Numbered from the stretch's first letter, positions 37,257-47,272 are shown. The stretch: 64,000 bases of DNA from Marinibacterium profundimaris (GCF_002210095.1 NZ_AQQR01000001.1:124001-188000), one strand, 5' to 3'. A program made the numbers and translations. The notes: generated from the sequence alone by a model not told the origin.

Positions 37257-38501
37257 ATGCGCAAGACCACTGGGATCGGCCTTTCGGCCGTCATGGCTAC
37301 CCTATTGGCTGCCGGTACGGCATCCGCCGACACGATCAAGATTGCCTTCATCGACCCGCTTTCGGGCCCCTTCGCCAGCACCGGGACAAATGGTCTGCAC
37401 CAGTACGAATTCGCGGCCGAAACCCTGGTGAACGAGAAGGGCGGGGTCCTGGACGGCGACACGTTCGAAATCGTCGCCTTCGACAACAAGACCAGCCCGA
37501 AGGAAAGCCTCGTGCAGCTTCAGGTCGCCATCGACCAGGGCATCCGTTACGTCGTGCAGGGCAACAGCTCGGGCGTGGCGCACGCGCTGACCGACGCGAT
37601 CGAAAAGCACAACCGCCGCAATCCCGATGACCGGGTGCTGTTCCTGAACTATTCGGCCGTCGACCCGGCGCTGACCAACGAGAACTGCAACTTCTGGCAT
37701 TTCCGCTTCGACGCCAATGCCGACATCAAGATGGACGCCCTGACCGACGTGATCGCCGAGCAGGACGACATCACCAAGGTCTACGTGATCGGGCAGGATT
37801 ATTCCTTCGGCAAGGCCGTGTCCTCGGCCGCGACGTCGTTCCTGGGCGAAAAGCGCCCCGACATCGAGATCGTCGGGAATGAACTGCATCCCATTGGAAA
37901 GGTGAAGGATTTCACGCCCTATTCGCGCAAGATCGTGTCCTCTGGCGCCGATGCCGTGATCACCGGCAACTGGGGTGCGGACATGCTGAACCTTGGCAAG
38001 TCGGTGATCGACAACGGGTTCGACGGGCCGATCTACACCTATTACGCCGCCGCTGACGGCATCACCGCCGCCTTCGGGGAAAGCGGCAAGGACCGCCTGC
38101 GGCTGGTGACCGAAGGGCAGACCAACCCGCCGCCCAACGACCGCGCCGCCGCATACATCGAGGCGTTCAAGGCCAAGTACCCGGACGGCAACATGAGCCA
38201 GACCCGCATCACCAACGTGATCGAGATGCTGGCCAAGGCGATAAACGAGGCCGGCACCGCCACCGACGTGGTCGCCGTGGGCGAGGCGCTGGAGGGGATG
38301 GAGCACGAGAGCATGTGGGGCGGCACGCTCTACATGCGGCCCGAGGATCACCAGCTGATCCAGGACGTGCTGATCACCGTGCACACGAACGAGGGCATCG
38401 ACTATGACCTCGACAATTCGGACTACGGCCAGCGGATGGAACACCGCATCGAGATGGCCGGGATGGACAGCCCGACCACCTGCAAGATGCGCCGCCCGTA
38501 A
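37257..38501 (+). CDS. Branched-chain amino-acid-type ABC transporter substrate-binding protein
   Basis: A 414-aa periplasmic protein with a signal peptide (about 1-24, cut after GTASA). The mature part begins DTIKIAFIDPLSGPFASTG, typical of the LivJ/LivK family, and ends near MRRP. Such proteins bind branched-chain amino acids, amides, aromatic acids or other small carboxylates; the ligand is not clear here. GGGAGG lies upstream of ATG 37257. It is separated from the permease genes by a strong hairpin, so it may be made in excess. Confidence 0.9.
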   Translation: MRKTTGIGLSAVMATLLAAGTASADTIKIAFIDPLSGPFASTGTNGLHQYEFAAETLVNEKGGVLDGDTFEIVAFDNKTSPKESLVQLQVAIDQGIRYVVQGNSSGVAHALTDAIEKHNRRNPDDRVLFLNYSAVDPALTNENCNFWHFRFDANADIKMDALTDVIAEQDDITKVYVIGQDYSFGKAVSSAATSFLGEKRPDIEIVGNELHPIGKVKDFTPYSRKIVSSGADAVITGNWGADMLNLGKSVIDNGFDGPIYTYYAAADGITAAFGESGKDRLRLVTEGQTNPPPNDRAAAYIEAFKAKYPDGNMSQTRITNVIEMLAKAINEAGTATDVVAVGEALEGMEHESMWGGTLYMRPEDHQLIQDVLITVHTNEGIDYDLDNSDYGQRMEHRIEMAGMDSPTTCKMRRP

Positions 38502-38512
38502 ACCGGGACACC

Positions 38513-38539
38513 CCCGCGCCGGGCAGGCCCCGGCGCGGG
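38513..38539 (+). promoter_or_regulatory. Intercistronic hairpin between binding-protein and permease genes
   Basis: CCCGCGCCGGG (38513-38523) and CCCGGCGCGGG (38529-38539) are perfect 11-bp complements with a 5-nt loop and no T-run. In transporter operons such structures often protect the binding-protein mRNA from 3' decay. Confidence 0.55.
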
Positions 38540-38585
38540 TGGCATCCGACAAAAAACAAATGTCTAGAAAGGGATAGCCGGGTCC

Positions 38586-39542
38586 ATGGATCTTGTACTG
38601 GTGAACCTGATCGACGGGCTGGTGACCGGCCTTCTGCTTTTCATGCTCTCGGCGGGGCTGACGCTTATCTTTTCAATGATGGGCGTGCTGAACTTTGCCC
38701 ATGCCAGTTTCTACATGCTGGGGGCCTATTTCGCCTACCAGATCTCGGTCTACCTGGGATTCTGGATGGGCTTGCTGGTCGCGCCGCTGATCGTCGGTGC
38801 CCTGGGCGCGGGGGTTGAACGCTACGGGCTCAGACGCGTGCACCAATATGGCCACGTGCCCGAGCTGATCTTCACCTTCGGCCTGGCGCTGCTGATCGAG
38901 GAGGTCGTGCAGTTCATCTGGGGCAAGGATCAGATCCCCTACGAGATCCCCGGGATCCTCGAAGGCGCGGCCTTTGCCATCGCCGGCAACACGATCCCGC
39001 TTTACAAGGTGTTCATGATCTTCCTGTCGCTGGCAATCTTCGGCGGGCTGCTCTTCGTGCTGACGAAGACGCGGGTGGGGATGATCATCCAGGCGGCCCT
39101 GTCCTATCCGCGCACGGTCGAAGCGCTTGGCCACAACGTGCCGCTGGTCTTCATGGGCGTCTTCGGCGTGGGCACGGCGCTGGCCGGTGTCGCCGGGGTG
39201 ATCGCCGGACCGGTGCTGTCGACCTTCCCGGGCATGGCCGTGGTCCTCGGCTCGATCGTCTTCGTGACCATCGTCATCGGCGGTCTGGGCAGCCTCGGCG
39301 GCGCGCTGGTCGCCTCGCTGATCATCGGCTGGATGACCACCTTCGCCAAGGCCTATGACATGCGGATGGAGGATCTGCTGACCTGGATGGGCCTGACCAA
39401 GCCCGAGCCCATATGGGACAGCGCCTGGCAGGATCTCTGGACGCTGACCTCGCCTCAGGTCGCCGACATCCTGCCGTATCTGCTGATGGTGCTGATCCTG
39501 ATCTTTCGACCCTACGGGCTTTTCGGGAAGCGTGACGTATGA
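38586..39542 (+). CDS. Branched-chain-type ABC transporter permease (LivH-like)
   Basis: A 318-aa inner-membrane protein with about 8 hydrophobic segments. It begins MDLVLVNLIDGLVTGLLLFMLSAGL and has the family's NFAHASFYMLGAYFAY (about 37-52) and GSIVFVTIVIGGLGSLGGAL (the EAA-like loop facing the ATPase, about 220-240). It forms the channel with the LivM-like protein. Overlaps the next gene (ATGA at 39539-39542). Confidence 0.92.
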   Translation: MDLVLVNLIDGLVTGLLLFMLSAGLTLIFSMMGVLNFAHASFYMLGAYFAYQISVYLGFWMGLLVAPLIVGALGAGVERYGLRRVHQYGHVPELIFTFGLALLIEEVVQFIWGKDQIPYEIPGILEGAAFAIAGNTIPLYKVFMIFLSLAIFGGLLFVLTKTRVGMIIQAALSYPRTVEALGHNVPLVFMGVFGVGTALAGVAGVIAGPVLSTFPGMAVVLGSIVFVTIVIGGLGSLGGALVASLIIGWMTTFAKAYDMRMEDLLTWMGLTKPEPIWDSAWQDLWTLTSPQVADILPYLLMVLILIFRPYGLFGKRDV

Positions 39543-40831
39543 CCGCAACGACGCATAAACCGCAATCCGCCGACTTCGCAGGCGGCGGCGTGACCCTGGC
39601 CGGGCTCGCGCCCTGGCTGATCGCCGTGGCCTTCCTGCTGGTGATGCCGTTCATCTTCACCTCGAACTCGGCCATCACGATCATGAACCAGATGGCGATC
39701 ACGATCATCTTCGCGCTCAGCTACAACATGCTGCTGGGGCAGGGCGGGATGCTGTCCTTCGGCCATGCGGTCTACATGGGCGTGGGCGGGTTCGTCTGCG
39801 TGCACGTGATGAACTGGGACGGGTTCTTCTCGGGCCTGCCGCTGCCGGTGCTGCCGATCTTCGGCGGGCTCTTTGGAATGGGTCTGGCGCTGATCGTGGG
39901 GTCGTTCTCGACCCGCCGCGCCGGGACCGTCTTCGCCATGATCTCGCTGGGTGTCGGAGAACTGATCGCGGCCTGTTCGGTCATCATCGTGGTCTTCTTC
40001 GGCGGCGAAGAGGGCGTCAGCGGCGACCGCACCTACGGCCTGCCGGTCTTCGGCATCGAGTTCCTGCAACAGATCGAGGTCTACTACCTGATCGTCTTCT
40101 GGCTGGTGCTCTCGGCGCTTGGCATGTTCCTGTTCTCGCGCACGCCGGTGGGGCGCATGGCCAATGCCGTGCGCGACAACCCCGAACGAGCCGAGTTCCT
40201 GGGCTATTCCGCGCGCTGGGTCCGGTTCTATTCCTTCGTCGCCGCGGGCTTCTTCGCAGGCAGCGCCGGCGGGCTTTTCGCCATCAACTACGAGATCCTG
40301 ACCGAGGAGAACCTCAACCTCGCCACCTCCGGCACCATCCTGCTGGTGACCTTCCTGGGCGGCGTCGGCTTCTTCTTCGGACCGATCATCGGGGCCATCG
40401 TCTTCACCCTGCTACAGACGGTGCTGTCGCTGCAGACCGAGCTCTGGGCGCTCTACGTCGGCGCGCTTTTCGTCGCCACGGTGATGTTCTTCCCCGGCGG
40501 GCTGGCCGGGGTCATCATGATGCATGTCCCGCCTCTGGTGCTGGGCAAGCTGCACCTGCTGGTGAAACCCTACATCAAGGTGCTGGTGCCGGGGCTGGTC
40601 TGCATCCTCGCCACGGCGGGCTTCATCGAGATCCTGTTCCACGCCCGCCACGCGGCCCTCGGCGATGACGAGATGACGCTCTACTGGGTCACCTTCTCGC
40701 ATCTGAACCCGCTGCCCTGGATCGTCACCGGCGGCCTCGCCGTGGGCGGCTTCTGGCTTGCCCGCCGCCACGCGCCCGAACTGGCCGAGGCCTGGCACGA
40801 GGCCAACACCGACCGGAGGGCCAGCGCATGA
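39539..40831 (+). CDS. Branched-chain-type ABC transporter permease (LivM-like), C-terminally extended
   Basis: A 430-aa permease. The LivM core (about 20-325) includes YNMLLGQGGMLSFGHA and TFLGGVGFFFGPIIGA. After it come ~100 extra residues with two more likely membrane segments (about 338-360 and 385-405) that LivM of E. coli lacks. Starts within the LivH-like stop and overlaps the ATPase gene by 4 bases, so all transport genes are tightly coupled. Confidence 0.9.
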   Translation: MTATTHKPQSADFAGGGVTLAGLAPWLIAVAFLLVMPFIFTSNSAITIMNQMAITIIFALSYNMLLGQGGMLSFGHAVYMGVGGFVCVHVMNWDGFFSGLPLPVLPIFGGLFGMGLALIVGSFSTRRAGTVFAMISLGVGELIAACSVIIVVFFGGEEGVSGDRTYGLPVFGIEFLQQIEVYYLIVFWLVLSALGMFLFSRTPVGRMANAVRDNPERAEFLGYSARWVRFYSFVAAGFFAGSAGGLFAINYEILTEENLNLATSGTILLVTFLGGVGFFFGPIIGAIVFTLLQTVLSLQTELWALYVGALFVATVMFFPGGLAGVIMMHVPPLVLGKLHLLVKPYIKVLVPGLVCILATAGFIEILFHARHAALGDDEMTLYWVTFSHLNPLPWIVTGGLAVGGFWLARRHAPELAEAWHEANTDRRASA

Positions 40832-41586
40832 GCGCCGCGCTTGAAATCACCAACCTGCGCAAGAGCTTCGGCCAGGCCGAGATCATCCGCGGCGTCGACC
40901 TGCAGATCATGCCCGGCGAACGCCACGCGGTGATCGGGCCCAACGGCGCGGGCAAGTCCACGCTCTTCAACCTGATCACCGGCCGCTTCCCGCAGACCGC
41001 CGGCGTCATCGCCCTGCACGGGCACGACCTGAAGGGCAAGGCCCCGTTCGAGATCAACCGCATGGGCCTGTCGCGCTCCTTCCAGATCACCAACATCTTC
41101 CCACGGATGACGGTTTTTGAGAACGTGCGCTGTTCGCTGCTGTGGTCGATGGGCTACCGCTATTCCTTCTGGAACATGGTCGCGCGCAGCCAGGCCCTGA
41201 CCGAGGGCGCCGAGGCGGTGCTGGAGCAGATCAACCTGCAGACCCGCCGCGATATTCCGGCCGGCATGCTGTCCTACGCCGAACAGCGCGCGCTGGAGAT
41301 CGGGATCACCATCGCGGGCGGGGCCGACGTCATCATGCTGGACGAACCCACCGCCGGCATGAGCCATTCCGAAACCGACTATATCGTCGAGCTGATCCGC
41401 GAGGTCACCGTGGGCAAGACGCTGGTGATGGTCGAACACGACATGGGCGTGGTCTTTGGCCTGGCCGACCGGATCTCGGTCCTGGTCTATGGCGAGATCA
41501 TCGCCTCGGGCACGCCCGAGGAGGTCCGCGGCAATCCCCGCGTGCAGGAAGCCTATCTCGGCGCGGCACTGGAGGCAGACCACTGA
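40828..41586 (+). CDS. Branched-chain-type ABC transporter ATP-binding protein (LivG-like)
   Basis: A 252-aa ATPase with normal Walker A (GPNGAGKST, about 36-44), a signature at the position of LSYAEQRALEIG (about 148-159; variant of LSGGQ) and Walker B VIMLDEPTAGMS (about 167-178). Powers the LivHM-like channel together with the LivF-like protein. Its TGA overlaps the next ATG. Confidence 0.92.
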   Translation: MSAALEITNLRKSFGQAEIIRGVDLQIMPGERHAVIGPNGAGKSTLFNLITGRFPQTAGVIALHGHDLKGKAPFEINRMGLSRSFQITNIFPRMTVFENVRCSLLWSMGYRYSFWNMVARSQALTEGAEAVLEQINLQTRRDIPAGMLSYAEQRALEIGITIAGGADVIMLDEPTAGMSHSETDYIVELIREVTVGKTLVMVEHDMGVVFGLADRISVLVYGEIIASGTPEEVRGNPRVQEAYLGAALEADH

Positions 41587-42287
41587 TGCTCGACGTCATC
41601 GACATGCATGCCTTCTACGGCAAGTCCCATATCCTTCAGGGCGTCAACATGACGATCCGCGAAGGCGAGATCGTGGCGCTTCTGGGCCGCAACGGGGTCG
41701 GACGGTCGACCACCTGCAAGGCGATCATGGGAGAGGTCCCCCCAAAGGGCCAGGTCCGCTTCAAGGGCCAGGACATCGCCGGGCGCAAGGCCTACGAGAT
41801 CGCCAACCTCGGGATCGGCTACGTGCCGGAAAACCGCGACATCTTCCCCGGCCTCACCACGCGGCAGAACCTGAACCTCGGCCTGAAGCCGGGACAGAAG
41901 GACGGGGCAGGGCGCTGGTCGATGCAGGACATGTTCGACATGTTCTCAAACCTCGCCGAACGCGCCGATGTCGAGGCCTCGGTGCTCTCGGGCGGCGAAC
42001 AGCAGATGCTGACCATGTGCCGCACGCTGATGGGCGATCCCGACCTGGTGATGATCGACGAACCGACCGAGGGCCTGTCGCCCCAGATGGTCCAGCGCGT
42101 CGCCGACCTGCTGCAGGAAATCGCCCGCCGCGGCATCGCCACGCTGCTGGTCGAACAGAAGCTCGCCATCGCGCTCGACATCGCGCACCGGGTCTACGTG
42201 ATGGGCCACGGCCAGGTCGTCTTCGAAGGCACCCCGCAAGAGCTCAAGTCCCGCGACGACATCCGCAAGGAATGGCTCGAAGTCTGA
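41586..42287 (+). CDS. Branched-chain-type ABC transporter ATP-binding protein (LivF-like) with Walker A Lys-to-Arg change
   Basis: A 233-aa ATPase with signature LSGGEQQML and Walker B LVMIDEPTEGLS. Its Walker A reads GRNGVGRSTT (about 34-43), so the universally used Lys is Arg (codon CGG). The paired LivG-like protein has a normal Walker A. Ends with EWLEV. Overlaps the upstream stop by one base. A dispersed repeat follows. Confidence 0.9.
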   Translation: MLDVIDMHAFYGKSHILQGVNMTIREGEIVALLGRNGVGRSTTCKAIMGEVPPKGQVRFKGQDIAGRKAYEIANLGIGYVPENRDIFPGLTTRQNLNLGLKPGQKDGAGRWSMQDMFDMFSNLAERADVEASVLSGGEQQMLTMCRTLMGDPDLVMIDEPTEGLSPQMVQRVADLLQEIARRGIATLLVEQKLAIALDIAHRVYVMGHGQVVFEGTPQELKSRDDIRKEWLEV

Positions 42288-42304
42288 CCCCATTCAAAGC
42301 ACCA

Positions 42305-42378
42305 CGCCCCCTGCTTCTTCTTGGCCCAAATACCTCCGGGGGAGTCCGCCAGCGGCGGACGGGGGCAGAGCCCCCCAT
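42305..42378 (-). repeat. Dispersed 3'-flanking hairpin repeat, copy B
   Basis: On the minus strand this is nearly the same as copy A (16995-17066): GGGGGC.. hairpin, GTCCGCC-GCT-GGCGGAC, CCCCCGGAGGTATTTGGG, CCAAGAAGAAGCAGGGGG. It lies 10 bp after the GST stop codon in the GST orientation, and also just after livF (+). Terminator-like. Confidence 0.7.
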
Positions 42379-42387
42379 AGCAAAAAT

Positions 42388-42993
42388 CTACACGCTTTCC
42401 GCCGCCTGAAACGCCGGCCGCGCCTCCAGCCGCGCCCCGTAACCCTGCAGGTTCGGCATCCCCGACATGTCCGCTCCCAGCCGCCCGGCCATTATCACCG
42501 CATGGCCCGTCATGATATCGGCGGCCGAAAACGCCCCGGCCAGGAACTCACGCCCCTCCATATGCGCCTCCACCGCCGTCAGCATCTGGCCCAAAAGCTT
42601 CACCGCGCGCTTCGCATGCACCTCGCTGCGCCGGTCCTCGGGCAGCAGCCGCGTCTCGACGACGATCTGGTTCATCGGCGGCATGATCATGCCCTCGGCA
42701 TAGTGGAACCACTGCAGGTAGGGCCCGAACTCCGGATCCTCCACCGACGGCTGCAGCCGCCCATCGCCATACCGCGCCAGAAGGTACTGAATGATCGCCC
42801 CGGATTCGAACAGCACCTGGCCGCCGTCCTCCAGCACCGGCACCCGGCCCATCGGGTGGGTGCGGCGGAATTCCGGGTTGCGCATCTCGGGGCTGCCAAG
42901 CGCATACCGCGCGACGTCGTAGTCCAGCCCCAGCTCTTCCAGGGCCCAGGCCACGCGCACGGCCCGGCTGCCCGGTGCATAATGCAGTTTCAC
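42388..42993 (-). CDS. Glutathione S-transferase family protein
   Basis: A 201-aa GST-like protein. The thioredoxin-like N-terminal domain (about 1-77) begins MKLHYAPGSRAVRVAWALEE; a Ser/Arg near residue 9-10 would sit at the glutathione-activating site. The all-helical C-terminal domain follows. I chose GTG 42993, where GGAGGAGA is about 8 bases upstream and the family starts; the frame runs upstream with Gly-rich non-family sequence. Function may be detoxification or a glutathione-dependent step in the local catabolic set. Confidence 0.88.
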   Translation of the reverse strand: MKLHYAPGSRAVRVAWALEELGLDYDVARYALGSPEMRNPEFRRTHPMGRVPVLEDGGQVLFESGAIIQYLLARYGDGRLQPSVEDPEFGPYLQWFHYAEGMIMPPMNQIVVETRLLPEDRRSEVHAKRAVKLLGQMLTAVEAHMEGREFLAGAFSAADIMTGHAVIMAGRLGADMSGMPNLQGYGARLEARPAFQAAESV

Positions 42994-43169
42994 GATGATC
43001 TCTCCTCCACCCCCGGACCCGGTCCGGCGTCGTCCTGACATCTGTCCGGGCTTTCTGAGCAGACGCTATCCCGCTGCGTCCGCACCTGTCAAACCGGCTG
43101 GGAACACTCGACATTCGTCCCAATTCGCGGTCTCATCGGCCGAAAGGACAAAGACCGGGAGGGCAGATC

Positions 43170-44411
43170 ATGGACATCGCGCAGCCATCGACATTGGGCT
43201 TCGATCAGGACCGGCTGGACCGGCTGGGGCGCTGGATGGACAGCTACGTGGACCGGCGCCGCTATCCCGGCGCTTCGGTGGTGGTGGCCCGCCACGGGCG
43301 CGAGGCGTACTTCCACAGCTGCGGACAGCGCAACATCGACGCCGGGCTTGCCTTCGACCGCGACACGATGGTGCGGATCTATTCCATGACGAAGCCGGTC
43401 ACCTCGGTCGCGATCATGACGCTGGTCGAACAGGGGCTCTTTCCGCTGGACGCGCCGCTGTCGGATTTCATCCCCGCTTTCACGGAGATGCAGGCGCTCG
43501 TTCCGGGTGCCGAGCGGCTCGACCAGGTCGCGCCCTGCGCCACGCCGACGATCCACCAGCTGCTGACCCATACCTCGGGCCTGACCTACAGCTTCAACAC
43601 CAACCCGGTGTCCGAGGCGATGAAGGAGCAGGAGCTGGACTTCAGCCCCGGCAACCGCACGATCGCAACGGTGGCCGACCAGCTTGCCGCGCTGCCGCTG
43701 GTCTTCGCGCCGGGCACGCGCTGGGAATATTCCGTGGCCATCGACGTGCTGGGCCGCGTGGTCGAGGTCGTCTCGGGCCGGTCGCTGGACCGGTACTTCG
43801 CGGATGAGATCTTCGCCCCCCTCGGCATGACCCAGACCGCCTTTCGCGTGCCAGAGGGCACCGGCGACCGCTTCGCCGCGCTCTACACCCCGCTGGAGGG
43901 CGATCCGATGTCCGTCGCGGCCCCCGACCGCGGCGCCGATCCGCTGCGGCTGTCCGATGCGCCGGACGAAAGCCGCTATCACACGACGCAGTGCTTTTCG
44001 GGCGGCGGCGGTCTTGTCAGCACGATCGACGACTACATGCGCTTCGCCGAGATGCTGCGCCGGGGCGGCGAGGGCAACGGCGCGCGCATCCTGTCGCCCA
44101 GAACGCTGGACTTCATGATGCGCAACCACCTGAAGGGCGAGATCGCCGACATGGGCCCCACAAGCTTTGCCGAACAGCCCATGCAGGGCACCGGTTTCGG
44201 TCTGGGCGGCGCCGTGGTGCTGGACCCGGGCCGCGCCCGCAGCCCCGGCACGGTGGGCGATTTCGGCTGGGGCGGCATGGCGTCGACCTATTTCTGGGTG
44301 GACAGGGTCAATAACCTGTCGGTGGTGTTCTTCACACAGCTAGCCCCGTCCAGCTCCTACCCGTCGCGCCCGGAACTGAAGGCACTGGTCCAGGCGGCGA
44401 TGGTCGCATGA
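43170..44411 (+). CDS. Serine hydrolase (class C beta-lactamase/esterase family)
   Basis: A 413-aa member of the beta-lactamase-related serine hydrolase family without signal peptide. SMTK (about 72-75) is the SxxK catalytic pair, TYSFN (about 141) holds the family's Tyr and a GGxG-like segment is at about 275. Cytosolic location and neighbours suggest an esterase, lactonase or transesterase rather than a beta-lactamase. It overlaps the start of the next gene by 4 bases (ATGA at 44408-44411), so it is in one operon with acetoacetyl-CoA synthetase. Confidence 0.85.
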   Translation: MDIAQPSTLGFDQDRLDRLGRWMDSYVDRRRYPGASVVVARHGREAYFHSCGQRNIDAGLAFDRDTMVRIYSMTKPVTSVAIMTLVEQGLFPLDAPLSDFIPAFTEMQALVPGAERLDQVAPCATPTIHQLLTHTSGLTYSFNTNPVSEAMKEQELDFSPGNRTIATVADQLAALPLVFAPGTRWEYSVAIDVLGRVVEVVSGRSLDRYFADEIFAPLGMTQTAFRVPEGTGDRFAALYTPLEGDPMSVAAPDRGADPLRLSDAPDESRYHTTQCFSGGGGLVSTIDDYMRFAEMLRRGGEGNGARILSPRTLDFMMRNHLKGEIADMGPTSFAEQPMQGTGFGLGGAVVLDPGRARSPGTVGDFGWGGMASTYFWVDRVNNLSVVFFTQLAPSSSYPSRPELKALVQAAMVA

Positions 44412-46363
44412 GCCAAAATCCCGTCCTCTGGACCCCGACCGAGGAGCGCGCGCAATCCAGCCGGATGGCCGCCTTCATCCGCTTTCTCGAGGCGCGCGGG
44501 CACCGGTTCGACGACTACCAGGCGCTCTGGCGCTGGAGCGTCACGGATCTCGACGCCTTCTGGGCCGCGATCTGGGATTTCGCCGACATCCGCGCGACGA
44601 CACCTTACGACCGGGTGCTGGCAAAGCGCGTCATGCCCGGCGCCGAATGGTGCCCGGGCGCCACGCTGAACTTTGCCGACCAGGTGCTGCGCCACGCCGA
44701 AACCACGCCGGACAAGACCGCGATCCGCGTGCAGTCAGAGACCTTTCGGGACTGCGAGATGACATTTGCCGAGCTGCGCGACGCCGTGGCGAGCGTGGCG
44801 GGCGAGCTGCGGAAGATGGGTGTGGGGCAGGGGGACCGCGTCGTGGCGATCCTGCCCAATTCCGAGGTCGCGATCATCGCCATGCTGGCCACTGTGTCCA
44901 TCGGCGCGATCTGGTCTCTCTGCGCGCCCGACATGGGGCATGTGGCGATCCTGGACCGGTTCCGCCAGATCGAACCGAAGGTGCTGATCGCTCAGGACGG
45001 CTATACCCATACCGGCAAGCCGGTGGACCGGCGAGATCTTGTGTCCCATATCAAAGACAACCTCCCGGAGTTAAGACACACCGTCTGGATTCCCGTCGCC
45101 GGCCCGCTGCCCGACGGCGCCCTCGCCTGGGACAGTCTTCTGGGCCATGACACGCCCCTGGATGTCACGCCGGTGCCCTTCGATCACCCGATCTGGGTGG
45201 TCTATTCCTCTGGCACCACGGGCAATCCCAAGCCCATCGTCCATGGCCACGGCGGCATCCTGCTGGAAGGCGCCAAGACCGCGCTGCACCTGGACATCGG
45301 CCCCGAAGACCGCTTCTGCTGGCTGACGTCCTCGGGCTGGATCATGTGGAACATCCAGTCCACGGCCCTGGCCCAGGGCGCCACGCTATCGGTCTTCGAT
45401 GCGGCGCCGAACCATCCGGACATGATGGCGCTCTGGCGCTTTGCCGAAGGGCAGGGGCTGACCTACCTTGGCGCCGGCGCGGCCTTCTTCGATGCCTGCC
45501 GCAAGTCCGGGATCCGCCCGGTGGACGAGCTTGACCTTTCGGCGCTGCGCTCCATCGGATCCACCGGTTCGCCGCTGTCGTCGGACGCCTACGACTGGAT
45601 CTACACCGCCGCGCGCCCCGATGTCTGGCTGGCCCCGATCTCGGGCGGCACCGACCTCGCCGGCGCCTTCGTCGGCGGCAACCCGATGCTGCCGGTCCGC
45701 GCGGGCGAGATGCAGTGCCGGTTTCTCGGCAATGCCGTCCGCAGCTTCGACGAGGCGGGCCAGGAGCTGATCGGCGCGGTCGGAGAACTGGTCTGTACCG
45801 AGCCGCTGCCGTCTATGCCACTGTTCTTCTGGGGCGATGATACCGGCGCGCGCCTGCACGAGAGCTATTTCGACACCTACCCCGGCATCTGGCGCCACGG
45901 CGACTGGATCGAGATTACCCAGGACGGCGGCACGATCATCTACGGCCGCTCGGACGCCACGATCAACCGCAAGGGCCTGCGCCTCGGCTCCTCCGAAATC
46001 TACCGCGCGGTCGAGGCGCTGCCAGAGGTCATGGACAGCCTGGTGGTCGATCTGGAATTCCTCGGCAAGGAGAGCTTCATGCCGCTCTTCGTGGTGCTGG
46101 CCGAGGGCGCGACGCTGGACGACGCGCTGACCGACCGGATCAATGCCGCGATCCGAGCCGAGGTATCGCCGCGCTTCGTTCCGAACGAGATCGTCGCGAT
46201 CGCGGAGGTGCCGCGCACGCTGTCGGGCAAGAAGCTGGAAGTGCCGGTGAAGAAGCTGTTGCTGGGCGGCGATCCGGACACCGTGGTCAACCGCGATTCC
46301 ATGGCCAACCCGGTGGCCTTCGACACGTTCATCGCCTATGCCGCTGACCGACGGGACAATTGA
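44408..46363 (+). CDS. Acetoacetate--CoA ligase (acetoacetyl-CoA synthetase)
   Basis: A 651-aa adenylate-forming enzyme. [19 protein letters not shown] (about 8-26) and the [11 protein letters not shown] region are typical of AacS; the P-loop-like [15 protein letters not shown] (about 266-280), the core [16 protein letters not shown] (about 517-532) and [16 protein letters not shown] near residue 610 (Lys of the catalytic switch) are intact. Activates acetoacetate to acetoacetyl-CoA with ATP, which a thiolase can split to acetyl-CoA. This links ketone-body or PHB-type intermediates to central metabolism. Confidence 0.92.
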   Translation: MSQNPVLWTPTEERAQSSRMAAFIRFLEARGHRFDDYQALWRWSVTDLDAFWAAIWDFADIRATTPYDRVLAKRVMPGAEWCPGATLNFADQVLRHAETTPDKTAIRVQSETFRDCEMTFAELRDAVASVAGELRKMGVGQGDRVVAILPNSEVAIIAMLATVSIGAIWSLCAPDMGHVAILDRFRQIEPKVLIAQDGYTHTGKPVDRRDLVSHIKDNLPELRHTVWIPVAGPLPDGALAWDSLLGHDTPLDVTPVPFDHPIWVVYSSGTTGNPKPIVHGHGGILLEGAKTALHLDIGPEDRFCWLTSSGWIMWNIQSTALAQGATLSVFDAAPNHPDMMALWRFAEGQGLTYLGAGAAFFDACRKSGIRPVDELDLSALRSIGSTGSPLSSDAYDWIYTAARPDVWLAPISGGTDLAGAFVGGNPMLPVRAGEMQCRFLGNAVRSFDEAGQELIGAVGELVCTEPLPSMPLFFWGDDTGARLHESYFDTYPGIWRHGDWIEITQDGGTIIYGRSDATINRKGLRLGSSEIYRAVEALPEVMDSLVVDLEFLGKESFMPLFVVLAEGATLDDALTDRINAAIRAEVSPRFVPNEIVAIAEVPRTLSGKKLEVPVKKLLLGGDPDTVVNRDSMANPVAFDTFIAYAADRRDN

Positions 46364-46377
46364 AGACGGGACCTGAC

Positions 46378-47250
46378 ATGATCGACGCGGCAAACCGGGA
46401 TCTGCTGAACCTCCTCGACATAGAACAGCTTGAGGTCGATCTGTTCCGGGGGACGGGCGCCGGCGGCGAGACGCCCAAGCGCATCTTTGGCGGGCAGGTG
46501 ATCGCGCAGGCGCTGATGGCGGCCTATCGCACGGTCGAGGACCGCCTGTGCCATTCGCTGCATGCCTATTTCATCCGGCCGGGCGATCCATCGATCCCCG
46601 TGATCTACCAGGTCGACCGTGCCCGCGACGGCGGATCCTTCACCACCCGCCGCGTCGTGGCGATCCAGCACGGCCGGCAGATCCTGAACCTGTCGGCGTC
46701 CTTCCAGGTGGAAGAGGACGGCTGGACCCACCAGCACGCCATGCCCGACGTGCCCGCGCCCGAAGAGCTGACCCCGGTGCAGGCGCGCCGCGAGGAAGCC
46801 GCCGCGCGGATCCCTGAAAAATACCGCGAGGAATTCCTGCGCCTGCGCCCGATCGAGATCTGCGAGGTCGATCCTCAGGATTTCTTTACGCCAGAGCCGG
46901 CGGATGACCGCAACCAGGTCTGGTTCCGCGTGCCGGGTGCTGCCGGAACATCGCCGGTGATGCAGCATTGCCTGCTGGCCTATGCCTCGGATCTCTACCT
47001 GCTGGGCTCGTCGCTGCGGCCCCACGGGCTGACCTGGCTGCAACCGCGGGTGATGACGGCCAGCCTGGACCACGCCATGTGGTTTCACGCGCCGATCGCC
47101 TTCGAGAACTGGCATCTCTACGTGATGGACAGCCCCAAGGCCGCCGGCGGGCGCGGGTTCAACCGGGGCTCGATCTACACCCGTGACGGCAACCTCGTGG
47201 CCAGCACCGCGCAGGAGGGGCTGGTGCGCCCCGTCGCCCCGCGCGGCTGA
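46378..47250 (+). CDS. tesB: Acyl-CoA thioesterase II (TesB-like)
   Basis: A 290-aa double hot-dog thioesterase. LLDIEQLEVDLFRG and RIFGGQVIAQALMAAYRTV (about 28-48) are TesB signatures, as are HSLHAYFIRPGD (about 61-72) and the DHAMWFHAPIAF region (about 230-240) near the catalytic Asp. It hydrolyses acyl-CoA to free CoA, often as an overflow valve in beta-oxidation. I prefer ATG 46378; a TTG at 46360 overlapping the previous stop is possible. 14 bp from the ligase gene. Confidence 0.92.
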   Translation: MIDAANRDLLNLLDIEQLEVDLFRGTGAGGETPKRIFGGQVIAQALMAAYRTVEDRLCHSLHAYFIRPGDPSIPVIYQVDRARDGGSFTTRRVVAIQHGRQILNLSASFQVEEDGWTHQHAMPDVPAPEELTPVQARREEAAARIPEKYREEFLRLRPIEICEVDPQDFFTPEPADDRNQVWFRVPGAAGTSPVMQHCLLAYASDLYLLGSSLRPHGLTWLQPRVMTASLDHAMWFHAPIAFENWHLYVMDSPKAAGGRGFNRGSIYTRDGNLVASTAQEGLVRPVAPRG

Positions 47251-47272
47251 GCCGTCACGAGAGACCAGGCGG

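Noticed and set aside
43170-44411. Beta-lactamase
   Set aside because: SxxK is present but no signal peptide, and it overlaps an acetoacetyl-CoA synthetase gene; a cytosolic esterase or lactonase is more likely.
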